In this document: positions 1 to 7,945 of the stretch, in pieces
Numbering within the stretch: the first letter of the stretch is position 1
Layout of the letters: each line of letters starts with the position of its first letter
Source of the DNA: Pseudomonadota bacterium
Lineage (GTDB): Bacteria; Pseudomonadota; Alphaproteobacteria; Rhizobiales; Pleomorphomonadaceae
Length of the DNA stretch: 38,327 nt
Assembly (NCBI GenBank): GCA_018262575.1
Contig: JAGSYU010000086.1
Location: 1-38,327, forward strand
Direction of reading: 5' to 3'
Notes under the pieces: generated by a model
What the model saw: only the letters and a program-made list of their open reading frames with translations
What the model was told of the DNA's origin: nothing
The model's database searches: none
Position numbers and translations under genes: made by a program

Positions 1-1167
1 ACCTGCGGCTTGTAGCCTTTCAGCATGGCGGTAAAGTCGCTGACGTCGGCAACCGCCGAGCGCACCTTCGCCGGGTCCACCGCTTCGACGACGCCACGCG
101 CCGCGCCGAGCGTCTGGCGGGCATCCTCGACCACCATGCCGAGCGAACCGGACGCCGCCGCGATGTTCTGCGAGGCGGTATCGACCGCCGCCACCACCGA
201 CCGCACCTTCTCCGTGTCGACCGACGCCAGCACGGCCTCGGCCCGGGTGGCCGTGGCGCGCAACTCGTCCGAGGTGGCGGTGACGCTGGTCACCAGCCGA
301 TCGACCGCCTGCGGATCGACCTCGGCGAGGATGGCCTTCGCCTCCGCCACCGTCTCGTTCAGCGTCCTGGCCGCGTCGGCAACGTTGGTCACCACGCTGT
401 TCACCGCCGCCGGGTCGATGCCGTCGGCTATGACACTGGCGCGCTCCAGCACGGCGTTCAGCCGCTCGGAGGACTCCGACAGATGATCGGCAATCTCCGT
501 CACTCGCTGCGGGTCCACCGCGTTGAGGATGCGCGTCACCTGCGCTGCCGCCCCCTTGAGGTCGTTCGAGATGCCGGCGATGGCATCGGCGGCTGATGAG
601 ATCGACCCCATGGCTTTGGAGATGCCGTCGGAATTGTCGGCGAGCGCCGCCGAGAATTTTTCGACGTTGTTGACGGTGCGGTTGAAGGCCGGACCGTTCT
701 CGGTGATGAAGTCGTCGATGGCGGCCATTGCGCTATCGGCGCGCGTCAGCACGTTACGGGCGCTTTCGAGGATGTCCTGGAAGGGCGATATCTCCGCCGG
801 CATGGTCGGCATGCCGTCGGTCGCCGCGTCGAACAGCGCCGGTGCGTTGCGCGAACCCCTGATAGGACAGCGTGGCGCGGGTGTCGGTCTTCAGCGGCAC
901 GTCGCGGCTGACGCGAATGATGGCGATGACGGTGCGCGGATCGTTCTCGTCGAGCCTCAGTTCGCGCACTTCGCCGATCTTGATGCCGTTGAACAGCACC
1001 GCCGAGCCGGTGGACAGGCCCGTCACCGCGCCGGAGAACACCACGCGGACCTCGGCCTGTCGCTGCGTCTGGCCGATGTTGCTGAGCCAGCCGAGGAACG
1101 CGAGGCCGATCATCAGCATGATCAGGACGAAGCCGCCGATCACTGCGTAGTTGGCCCGAGATTCCAT
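1..1167 (-). pseudogene. mlaD: MCE-family lipid transport protein MlaD, frame-broken and running off the window
   Basis: This is the substrate-binding MCE subunit of an Mla-type ABC system that moves phospholipids between the outer and inner membranes. The ATG at 1167 opens MESRANYAVIGGFVLIML, a single N-terminal membrane anchor, followed by an MCE domain containing GLSTGSAVLFNGIKIGEV. The frame is lost at about 856-859, just after LSYQG at residues 100-104. Reading resumes one base out of phase with GSRNAPALFDAATDG and continues as a long helical, coiled-coil-like tail to base 1. Family members carry about 11 more residues at that point (a LTG-x-A-x-x-x-L-x-G stretch), so this looks like a deletion rather than a single-base error. 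The start lies 8 bases after the mlaF stop. Identity is sure; whether the break is real or an assembly error is not. Confidence 0.85.
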
Positions 1168-1175
1168 GGCGATTC

Positions 1176-1970
1176 CTATCCGAAGGTGAAGTGCTCGGCG
1201 CGCGGGCCGTTGAAGTAGGCCCGTACCCATGGGTGGTCGAAGGACCTGAGCTCGGCGAATGTACCATCAACGAGGACGCGGCGGTTGCCCAGCACGGCAA
1301 TGCGGTCGGTAATGGTGGCGAGGCTGTCGAGGTCGTGTGTCACCATGAACACGGTCAGACCCAGTGTTGCCTTGAGCCTGAGGATCAACTGGTCGAATTC
1401 GGCCGCGCCGATCGGGTCGAGCCCGGCGGTCGGCTCGTCGAGGAAGACGATGTCCGGGTCGAGCACCAGCGCGCGCGCCAGCGCCGCCCGTTTGATCATG
1501 CCGCCGGACAGTTCTGCCGGATACTTGCCGCAGGCGTCGGTCGGCAAGCCGGCCATCTCGATCTTCAGGCGCGCCAGCTCATCGGCAAGGTCGTCTGGCA
1601 GCCGCATGTGCTCGCGCAGGGGCACCGCCACGTTCTGAAGCACGGTGAGCGAGGAAAACAGCGCGCCCTGCTGGAACAGCACGCCCCAACGACGGCCCAT
1701 CCTCTGCCGCTCTTCGCTCGACATGCTGTCAAAGTCCTCGCCGAACACCTCGATGGTGCCGGCCGAGCGGGCATTGAGGCCGAGGATCGTCCTGAGCAGT
1801 ACCGATTTGCCGGTGCCCGAGCCACCAACGATGCCGAGGATCTCGCCGCGCCAGAGGTCGATGTCGAGACCGTCGAGAACCGGCTCGCCGGAAAAGCCAA
1901 CGACGAGGCCGCGGGCGGCGATCACCGCTTCCCGTCCATCCTCATCCTGTCGCGCCATTCCTCCGTCCAT
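1176..1970 (-). CDS. mlaF: Mla-type ABC transporter ATP-binding protein
   Basis: The 264-residue ATPase powers the MlaE/MlaD lipid transporter at the cytoplasmic face of the inner membrane. Visible motifs, in order, are Walker A GGSGTGKS (around residues 49-56), the signature LSGGM, Walker B DIVFLDEPTAGLDP and the switch histidine in MVTHDLDS. Length fits MlaF (about 260-270). The ATG at 1970 follows GAGGG and lies 3 bases after the mlaE stop, so the two are co-transcribed and probably translationally coupled. mlaD follows after 8 bases. I see no mlaC or mlaA here; rhizobial Mla operons often lack a nearby mlaC. Confidence 0.95.
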   Translation of the reverse strand: MDGGMARQDEDGREAVIAARGLVVGFSGEPVLDGLDIDLWRGEILGIVGGSGTGKSVLLRTILGLNARSAGTIEVFGEDFDSMSSEERQRMGRRWGVLFQQGALFSSLTVLQNVAVPLREHMRLPDDLADELARLKIEMAGLPTDACGKYPAELSGGMIKRAALARALVLDPDIVFLDEPTAGLDPIGAAEFDQLILRLKATLGLTVFMVTHDLDSLATITDRIAVLGNRRVLVDGTFAELRSFDHPWVRAYFNGPRAEHFTFG

Positions 1971-1973
1971 CCC

Positions 1974-3089
1974 TCAGATTCCGATCATCGCGAAGATCAT
2001 GGCGAAGACGCCGTCGGTGACCACCACCATGAAGATGGCCTTGACCACCGCCGCCGTGGTGTGCTCGCCGAGCGACTCGGCCGAACCCTTCACCTTCATC
2101 CCCTCGATGGCGGCAATGAGGCCGATGATCGCCGCCATGAACGGTGCCTTGGCCAAACCGATCAGCACATGGGTCGGCGTCACCGCCGCCCTGAGGCGCT
2201 CGAGAAACACGTCCGTGGGTATGCCGATGTAGAACAGGCCGACCAGCCAGGCACCGGCCATCGCCGCCAGGTCCGATACCAGCGTCAGGATCGGCAGCGC
2301 GATGATCAGCGCGATAAGGCGCGGCAGTACCAGCACTTCCACCGGTGACAGGCCGAGCACCTTCAGCGCATCCACCTCCTCGCGCATCTTCATCGAGCCG
2401 ATTTCGGCGGTGTAGGCCGCGCCAGAACGACCGGCGATCATGATGGCGGTGAGCAGCACGCCGATCTCTCGGCAGGTCAGCACACCGACGAGATCGACCA
2501 CCAGCACGTCGGCGCCGTAGGTGGCCAGATAGAAGCCGCCCTGCTGGGCAATGATCATGCCGATCAGAAAGCTCATCAGGCCGATGATCGGCACCGCTTG
2601 AATGGACGCGCCGCTGATGTTGTTGAACAGCGCCGCCCAGCGCATGCGCCGACGCAACAGCACCACGTTGGCGAAGGCCGCCAGCGCCTCGCCCAGCGTG
2701 GCCAGCAGCAAGTAGCCGTCGCTGACGAGGGCCGCCGCCCCGCGCCCGATCTCCTCCAGCGTCCAGGTGATGGGATTGATACGTCCGGGCTCCGGCAATT
2801 GATCACGGCCGAGCGGATCGATTTCGGCAATCAGCGTCGTCGCCGGTTTGGAGAAATCCTTGAGTTCAGACGAGCCGCCGGCCTGTTCCTGTCGCCGCAT
2901 CAGGCCGATCAGCGCCCAGGCACCGGCCGTGTCGAGGCGCCCGAGGCCACTGCCGTCGAACACCAGATGTCGTCCGGGCGCTACCTTGTCGGCAACGGTG
3001 GGCAGCACGTCGCTGACGGTTTCGACCGTCCAGTCGCCGGCAATGCCGAGCACCGTCACATCGTCCCGCGCCCCGTCAGCCGACCGCAC
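1974..3089 (-). CDS. mlaE: MlaE-type lipid ABC permease with N-terminal STAS domain
   Basis: The 371-residue inner-membrane permease is the first gene of the mlaE-mlaF-mlaD operon. Residues 1 to about 100 form a STAS/MlaB-like domain (HLVFDGSGLGRLDTAGAWAL). The MlaE domain follows, with the membrane-embedded stretch LLRRRMRWAALFNNISGAS, the conserved AGRSGAAYTAEIGSMKMREEVDAL segment and several hydrophobic helices to the C-terminus. The fused STAS domain replaces the separate MlaB subunit of E. coli, as is usual in alphaproteobacteria. The chosen start is a GTG at 3089 preceded by GAGGAG; no in-frame ATG lies close by. Confidence 0.93.
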   Translation of the reverse strand: MRSADGARDDVTVLGIAGDWTVETVSDVLPTVADKVAPGRHLVFDGSGLGRLDTAGAWALIGLMRRQEQAGGSSELKDFSKPATTLIAEIDPLGRDQLPEPGRINPITWTLEEIGRGAAALVSDGYLLLATLGEALAAFANVVLLRRRMRWAALFNNISGASIQAVPIIGLMSFLIGMIIAQQGGFYLATYGADVLVVDLVGVLTCREIGVLLTAIMIAGRSGAAYTAEIGSMKMREEVDALKVLGLSPVEVLVLPRLIALIIALPILTLVSDLAAMAGAWLVGLFYIGIPTDVFLERLRAAVTPTHVLIGLAKAPFMAAIIGLIAAIEGMKVKGSAESLGEHTTAAVVKAIFMVVVTDGVFAMIFAMIGI

Positions 3090-3530
3090 ACCATCACTCC
3101 TCGAGGACCATCGCCGCGCCGGAAGCGCCGCGCCAGACTATCCGCCGATCAGGCTTAGCCTGCCCGCAAAGCGAATGCTCCAGCAAATCGTGCAAAGCGT
3201 TCGCTCGTCGGCCCGATGTGTCGGTCGGCAAACGCTCTGGCACACGATACATCAGCCTTACCCGGCGGCGCCAGCCTCGAACGACGATTGCCTAGACCAA
3301 AGATAGGGGTTTCAACATAGCGCGCGCCCTTTACGGACTCCGCCTCCGCCTTGATATCTTCTATCGTAGGGGACGATTGCGCCACGACCGTGCGTCCGTG
3401 GAGCAACTGATGGACAAAGTTGACTGAAACAGACAGTTGTTCGCTCCCGATGATGTGGCGCTTTCCGGCATATCGCGGGCGGCATCGGCCGCAGCCGCTC
3501 CACTCGCCCGGAAATCAATGTGAGGTCGCC
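3090..3530. other. Divergent intergenic region between mlaE and the epimerase
   Basis: This 441-base stretch separates two divergently transcribed genes and should hold both promoters, but I see no convincing -35/-10 pair. A weak inverted repeat GCGAATGC (3171-3178) and GCGTTCGC (3197-3204) could form an 8-bp stem with one G-T pair and an 18-base loop. Open frames here, including one antisense at 3155-3406, have no recognisable protein and no ribosome binding site, so I do not call a gene. Confidence 0.5.
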
Positions 3531-4511
3531 TTGCGTAAGCTCAGCATAGCCGTCGAGACGTTTCCCATCGCCGGCACCTTCACCATCTCCCGCGGCTCCA
3601 AGACGGAGGCGGTCGTGGTGGTGGCCACCATCAGCGACGGCGCCGTAGCGGGACGGGGCGAAGGCGTTCCCTATGCCCATTACGGCGAATCGGTCGAAAG
3701 CGTCGTTGCCCAGATCGAAGACGCCCGCCAGTTCATCGAGGCCGGCAGCAATCGCTTTGCCCTGCGGGATGCCTTGCCGCCCGGCGCCGCCCGTAACGCG
3801 CTCGACTGCGCGCTGATCGATCTCGAGGCCAAGACAAGCGGCCGCGGCGTCGCCCATCTGCTCGGCCTGCCGCCGCTCGAGCCGGTGAACACCGCCTTCA
3901 CCATCTCGCTCGGCAGCGTCGACGTCATGGCCGCCGCCGCGAAGTCGGCCAGCGATCGGCCGACACTGAAGGTGAAGCTCGGCGGCGACGGTGGTCGCGA
4001 TCGTCTCGTCGCCATCCGCCGCGCCGCGCCAAGGAGCCGCATCATCGTCGACGCCAACGAGGGCTGGACGCCCGAGATGTTCCCCGAAATGATGGAGGCC
4101 TGCATCGAGCTCGGCGTGGCGATGATCGAACAGCCGCTGCCGGCCAACGCCGACGACTATCTCATCGAGGCCAAGCGCCCGGTGCCGGTCTGCGCCGACG
4201 AAAGCGCCCACACCACGGCCGATATCAAGCGGCTGGTCGGCCGCTACGACGCCGTCAACGTCAAGCTCGACAAGACCGGCGGCCTCACCGAGGCGCTGGA
4301 GATGATCGCCGCCGCCGAGGAGGAAGGGCTGATCGTCATGGTCGGCTGCATGGTGTCGAGTTCGCTCGCCATGGCGCCGGCCTTCGTCGCCGCCCAGCGC
4401 GCCCAGTATGCCGACATCGACGGCCCGCTTCTGCTCGCCCGCGATCGCCTGCCGGGCCTGATGTTCTCCGGCTCGATCGTCCATCCGCCCTACCCCGATC
4501 TCTGGGGTTAA
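3531..4511 (+). CDS. Dipeptide epimerase (L-Ala-D/L-Glu epimerase family, enolase superfamily)
   Basis: This enzyme likely epimerises L-Ala-D-Glu, the dipeptide released from peptidoglycan, to L-Ala-L-Glu so that it can be hydrolysed and reused. All catalytic positions of the family are visible: the KxK pair K147/K149 in TLKVKLGGD, metal ligands D174 (IIVDANEGW), E200 (MIEQPLP) and D223 (VCADES), the base K245 (VNVKLDKTGG), and a DGPLLLARD end. The start chosen is TTG at 3531, because GAGGT lies just upstream and family similarity begins at RKLSIAVETFPIAGTF. The same frame stays open upstream to 3420, so a longer protein cannot be ruled out. The length of 326 residues fits the family. The gene stands alone and is convergent with the MFS gene. 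A dipeptide importer lies 15 kb away, but no link is shown. Confidence 0.9.
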   Translation: MRKLSIAVETFPIAGTFTISRGSKTEAVVVVATISDGAVAGRGEGVPYAHYGESVESVVAQIEDARQFIEAGSNRFALRDALPPGAARNALDCALIDLEAKTSGRGVAHLLGLPPLEPVNTAFTISLGSVDVMAAAAKSASDRPTLKVKLGGDGGRDRLVAIRRAAPRSRIIVDANEGWTPEMFPEMMEACIELGVAMIEQPLPANADDYLIEAKRPVPVCADESAHTTADIKRLVGRYDAVNVKLDKTGGLTEALEMIAAAEEEGLIVMVGCMVSSSLAMAPAFVAAQRAQYADIDGPLLLARDRLPGLMFSGSIVHPPYPDLWG

Positions 4512-4565
4512 GGCGGCGCGACGCTGAGATTTCCGACGTTGGTTCAGCGGAAAATGAGCTGGGGT

Positions 4566-5798
4566 TCAGCGCGCGGGCGCACCGGCGTCCTCGCCCGGAG
4601 GCACAAGGCTTTCGACCGCTGTAACGTTAGACGGCGCGTCGTGGGCCGGCAGACGCCGGGCACCGCCGCCGGCCGCCGTCAGGATGATCAGACCTAGGAT
4701 CGGGAAGATCGCCATCACCACATAGGTGTCCGAGCCGAGCGTCGGCACCAGGCGCCCGGCCAGCGCCGTGCCGAGCGCCATGGCGAGGCCGTTGAAGATG
4801 ACGAAGGTGCCCTGCGCCGAGGCGGCACGCTCGGTGGGCACCACCTCGCGCAGGAAGCGCATCAGCCCAATGTGGGCGAGCGCGAAAGAACCGGAGTGCA
4901 TCACCTGCAGGACGAGCGTCGGCAAGAGCGGCAGGTCCATCGAGAACAGCAGCCAGCGGAGGCAGCCGATCGCCGCGCCGCCGGCCATCAGCTTCAGCGG
5001 CGAGACGACCCGGAACATCCGGCCGGCCAGCGCGAACAGGATGATCTCGGCGATGACGCCGATCGCCCAGAAGATGCCGATGGTGAAATCGGAAAAGCCG
5101 TTGGCGCGCCACAGCAGCGTGCCGAAGCTGTAGAGCGCCGCATGCCCCGCCTGGTTGACCGCGTGGCCGAGCAGCACGGCAAGGAAGGCCGGCTTGCGCA
5201 ACACGGTAAGCGCCGCCGCCGAGGCCCGGGTGGTGGCCGGCGGCGCTGGCGGGATGGCCACGGTCGATAGCGCGGCGATGGCAAAGCCGAACAGCATCAG
5301 GAGATAGACGGCCGTCGACCCGGAGTGCTCCATGGCATAGCCGCCGACGATATTGCCGAGGATGAAGGACACCGAGCCCCACAGCCGCATCTTGCCGTAT
5401 TCGCCGAGGCCGTGGCGATCCATGATCATGGCGAAGGAGTCGGCGAGCGGCCCGACGCAGTAGGACAGCACCAGGAGGATGGAGCCAACGGCGATCACCG
5501 CGATGTCGCCATGGGCGGCACCGAACAACACGGAAAAGCCCAGCGTCAGGCCGATCACGCCGGCCATCACATGGCGCCGGTCGCGCGCCCGGTCCGACAG
5601 GCCGCTGACCACCGGCATGGTGAACATGCGCATCACCTGCGGTGTCGCCAGCACGAAGGCGATCTGCTCGCCGCCGAGACCCTTGACCTCCAGCAGAACG
5701 GGAAAGAACGGGGTAATCACTCCGTTGACGAAGAAGGCGATGGCGTAGAAGCCACCCATCAAATAGGCGGGGGCAAAACGCCCTATTATTCTTGTCAA
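4566..5798 (-). CDS. MFS transporter, HcaT/3-phenylpropionate-transporter-like (MFS_1_like)
   Basis: This is a 410-residue, roughly 12-segment inner-membrane carrier. The N-terminal helix YLMGGFYAIAFFVNGVITPFFPVLL, the cytoplasmic loop SGLSDRARDRR between helices 2 and 3, and GLGEYGKMRLWGSVSFILGNIVGGY resemble the PPP/HcaT branch of MFS; HcaT is assigned to 3-phenylpropionate uptake, but the substrate here is unknown. The start is uncertain: the codon at 5798 is TTG with no clear ribosome binding site, and the alternative ATG at 5759 would still keep most of helix 1. The gene is divergent from cheZ across about 140 bases and convergent with the epimerase gene. Confidence 0.85.
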   Translation of the reverse strand: MTRIIGRFAPAYLMGGFYAIAFFVNGVITPFFPVLLEVKGLGGEQIAFVLATPQVMRMFTMPVVSGLSDRARDRRHVMAGVIGLTLGFSVLFGAAHGDIAVIAVGSILLVLSYCVGPLADSFAMIMDRHGLGEYGKMRLWGSVSFILGNIVGGYAMEHSGSTAVYLLMLFGFAIAALSTVAIPPAPPATTRASAAALTVLRKPAFLAVLLGHAVNQAGHAALYSFGTLLWRANGFSDFTIGIFWAIGVIAEIILFALAGRMFRVVSPLKLMAGGAAIGCLRWLLFSMDLPLLPTLVLQVMHSGSFALAHIGLMRFLREVVPTERAASAQGTFVIFNGLAMALGTALAGRLVPTLGSDTYVVMAIFPILGLIILTAAGGGARRLPAHDAPSNVTAVESLVPPGEDAGAPAR

Positions 5799-5941
5799 CG
5801 GCGCAACTCGGCATAAACTCGTTGTGAAGGATTCGTGCGGATGATTGGGGCTTGCCGATTTGAATCGCTTGCCTGTTTCCGGCCGGCGCTTTAGCTGTAG
5901 CTTTATCTTATTTAGACTACAAAGGGATCTGCGGCGAAAAT

Positions 5942-7333
5942 ATGGAAAATTCGCGAGCCCTCTCGCCGTTGCGCGAATCCGACTACGAGACCATCGAAGC
6001 CGCCGTCATGGAGACGGAAAAGGGTCGCTGGTTCCTCGCCGAGCATGCCCGACGCCATCGTTCGGCGGACACCGAACTGGTGATCGGCGCCATCGGCCGG
6101 CTCGAGACCCTGCTGAAACGCGAGCGTCGCCCCGACGCCGACCGCATCCGCCTCGACATCGGCGAGATGAAGGACGCCATCGAGCGCACCAAACTCGAGA
6201 TCGCCCAGATCAAGAGCGACGGACGTTCGCCGCTGAGCCGTTTCGACCGCGCCTCCAACGAGCTTGACGCCGTCGTCGAGCAGACCGAGGCGGCAACCTC
6301 GGAAATCCTCGGCTCGGCCGAGAAGATTCAGGAGCTCGCCTGGACGATGCGCGAGGCCGGTGTCGACAACGCCCTGTGCGACGACGTCGAGAACCTCACC
6401 ACCAATATCTACATGGCCTGCTCGTTCCAGGACCTCACCGGCCAGCGGACGCAGAAGGTGGTGCAGGTTCTGCGCTATCTCGAAAACCGCATCAACGCGA
6501 TGATCGATATCTGGGGCATGAACGAGGAAGAGGTGCACAGCCCCTCGACCGACCGGCGTGTCGCCGTCAACGCGCATGACAAGCGCCCCGACGCCCACCT
6601 TCTGAATGGGCCGGCTCTGGCCGGCGAGGGTATCGAGCAGAACATCGTCGACGACCTCTTGGTCGAGGATGCCGATGCCGACCGGGCCGCGCTTGACGCC
6701 GTGGCCAGCCATGCCATCGACGAGATGGACTTCGACCGCATCGACGCCATGTCCGCTTTCGAAGCGGCGCCGTCAATGGTTGGTGCCGATGGCCAGATCG
6801 ATTTCGACGCCATTCCGACCGATGACGACGCGCCGGAGAACGCCGCCGCGCTCGCCGACAGTCTCGACTTCGATGCCATCTCGACCGACGACGACACGCC
6901 GGAGAATGCTGCCGCGCTCGCCGACAGCCTCGACTTCGATGCCATCTCGACCGACGACGATACGCCGGAAAATGCCGCTGCACTCGCCGACAGCCTCGAC
7001 TTCGACGCCATCTCGACCGACGACGACGCACCGGAAACGGCGGCGGAGCTTGCTGATAGCATCGACTTTGACACCATCGAGACCAGTGACGACGCGCCGG
7101 AAACGGCGGTGGAACTCGCGGACAATCTTGACTTCGACCCTATCGAATCCACGCCAGACGAAGCGAACCTCAGTGAGGGTCCGACGGACGAAGCGTTGGC
7201 CATTGCGTCCGAGGCCGTCGACACCGCCATCGAAGCGCTGAAGGAAGTGTCAGACACGGTTCGGCAGGGAAAAGACGTCAATGATCCCTTCGCTCAGATG
7301 ACCAAGGCCGAACGGCAAGCACTGTTCTCCTGA
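5942..7333 (+). CDS. cheZ: CheZ-like protein phosphatase with acidic repeat tail
   Basis: CheZ speeds dephosphorylation of the chemotaxis regulator CheY-P. The helical N-terminal half (residues 1 to about 190) carries the family signature CSFQDLTGQRTQKVVQVL. D164 and Q168 match the Asp and catalytic Gln (DLTGQ) of E. coli CheZ. From about residue 190 the protein becomes a long acidic, low-complexity tail (to residue 463), including tandem 22-residue units beginning at residue 286. It ends in DPFAQMTKAERQALFS, which could act as a CheY-binding peptide in the way the E. coli CheZ C-terminus does; that is inference. At 463 residues it is about twice the size of E. coli CheZ (214). A small YjfB-like motility protein follows at 7544. 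Confidence 0.88.
   Translation: MENSRALSPLRESDYETIEAAVMETEKGRWFLAEHARRHRSADTELVIGAIGRLETLLKRERRPDADRIRLDIGEMKDAIERTKLEIAQIKSDGRSPLSRFDRASNELDAVVEQTEAATSEILGSAEKIQELAWTMREAGVDNALCDDVENLTTNIYMACSFQDLTGQRTQKVVQVLRYLENRINAMIDIWGMNEEEVHSPSTDRRVAVNAHDKRPDAHLLNGPALAGEGIEQNIVDDLLVEDADADRAALDAVASHAIDEMDFDRIDAMSAFEAAPSMVGADGQIDFDAIPTDDDAPENAAALADSLDFDAISTDDDTPENAAALADSLDFDAISTDDDTPENAAALADSLDFDAISTDDDAPETAAELADSIDFDTIETSDDAPETAVELADNLDFDPIESTPDEANLSEGPTDEALAIASEAVDTAIEALKEVSDTVRQGKDVNDPFAQMTKAERQALFS
6797..7150 (+). repeat. Tandem 66-bp repeats encoding 22-residue acidic units in CheZ
   Basis: Five full units start at 6797, 6863, 6929, 6995 and 7061, with a sixth partial one at 7127. The protein unit is close to LDFDAISTDDDTPENAAALA plus DS. 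Units 2-4 are nearly identical in DNA sequence, which suggests recent copying, while units 1, 5 and 6 have diverged (IDFDTIETSDD, LDFDPIESTPD). The exact 66-base period keeps the frame, so copy number can change without breaking the protein. Confidence 0.95.
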
Positions 7334-7543
7334 GTGTGATCACCAGCGCTTTTCCGTAGGACGCCCGGCATCGGTTCGATGCGTTGGTCGCACTGGTGCG
7401 TCCGACCGTTCCTCCATGACCGACAAGTCACCGTAGCTTTCCGGCCCGAGCGCGCCATCGTGGCGCCGCTCAAGTAACAGCTTGTCAATCTTTCGGGTGC
7501 TCACTTCGACGACTGGACTATCTAGCAGGCGCGAGTACCGAAA

Positions 7544-7732
7544 ATGGACGTTGCTGCGACCGTCACGACCATGCTGCAGGCGAACGCCGGGAGTGACATC
7601 GGCATGGCGGTCATGAAGATGGCGCTCAAGTCGGACCAATCGGCGGCCGACCTTCTGAGCAAAGCCGTCGAGTCGGCGGCGTCTGCCCCGCCACCGGCTG
7701 GCATGGGGAACTATGTGGACATGACCGTCTGA
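7544..7732 (+). CDS. Small YjfB-like putative motility protein
   Basis: This 62-residue protein starts MDVAATVTTMLQANAGSDIG and continues with a helix containing MAVMKMALKSDQSAADLLSKAV. This matches the pattern of the short YjfB 'putative motility protein' family (MD-[IV]-A start, a helix with repeated small residues, then a variable tail). Its place 210 bases after cheZ supports a chemotaxis/flagellar association. The ATG at 7544 has no strong Shine-Dalgarno sequence. The family has no established biochemical role. The call rests on sequence pattern and context. Confidence 0.6.
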   Translation: MDVAATVTTMLQANAGSDIGMAVMKMALKSDQSAADLLSKAVESAASAPPPAGMGNYVDMTV

Positions 7733-7751
7733 TCATAGCTCCGTGCCCAGA

Positions 7752-7795
7752 GCAATCTCAGCAAAAGTGGCAACCGGTTTTGCGTCCGGAATTGC
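7752..7795. repeat. REP-like palindromic intergenic element
   Basis: An outer pair GCAAT (7752-7756) and ATTGC (7791-7795) encloses an inner pair GCAAAA (7761-7766) and TTTTGC (7778-7783) around the AACCGGTT core. It is followed by ACAAAGAGATAGAGC. I recall very similar elements dispersed between genes in Rhizobiales genomes, which I cannot check here. It lies 20 bases past the stop of the small motility gene and could act as its terminator or 3' stabiliser. The rest of 7733-7945 shows no gene. Confidence 0.6.
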
Positions 7796-7945
7796 ACCCA
7801 AACAAAGAGATAGAGCCTGCCTGGCGAACCTGTTTTCACCAGATACCCTAGTCGGATCAGCTCGGCCCAATCCCCCAAATGGCGCGGCGCATAATGGACC
7901 ACCGTATGTCGACGGTGGCTTGGATTCTTGCGAGAAGCGCTGACC

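Noticed and set aside
3155-3406. 83-codon minus-strand frame upstream of mlaE
   Set aside because: No recognisable protein, no Shine-Dalgarno and no supporting context.
4512-4565. Bidirectional terminator between the epimerase and MFS genes
   Set aside because: Only a 5-bp GCTGA/TCAGC match with a long loop and no T-run.
6797-7150. CRISPR-like array
   Set aside because: The 66-bp units are contiguous, in frame and protein-coding, with no spacers.
7743-7943. 66-codon plus-strand frame after the small motility gene
   Set aside because: It runs through the palindromic repeat element and has no ribosome binding site.
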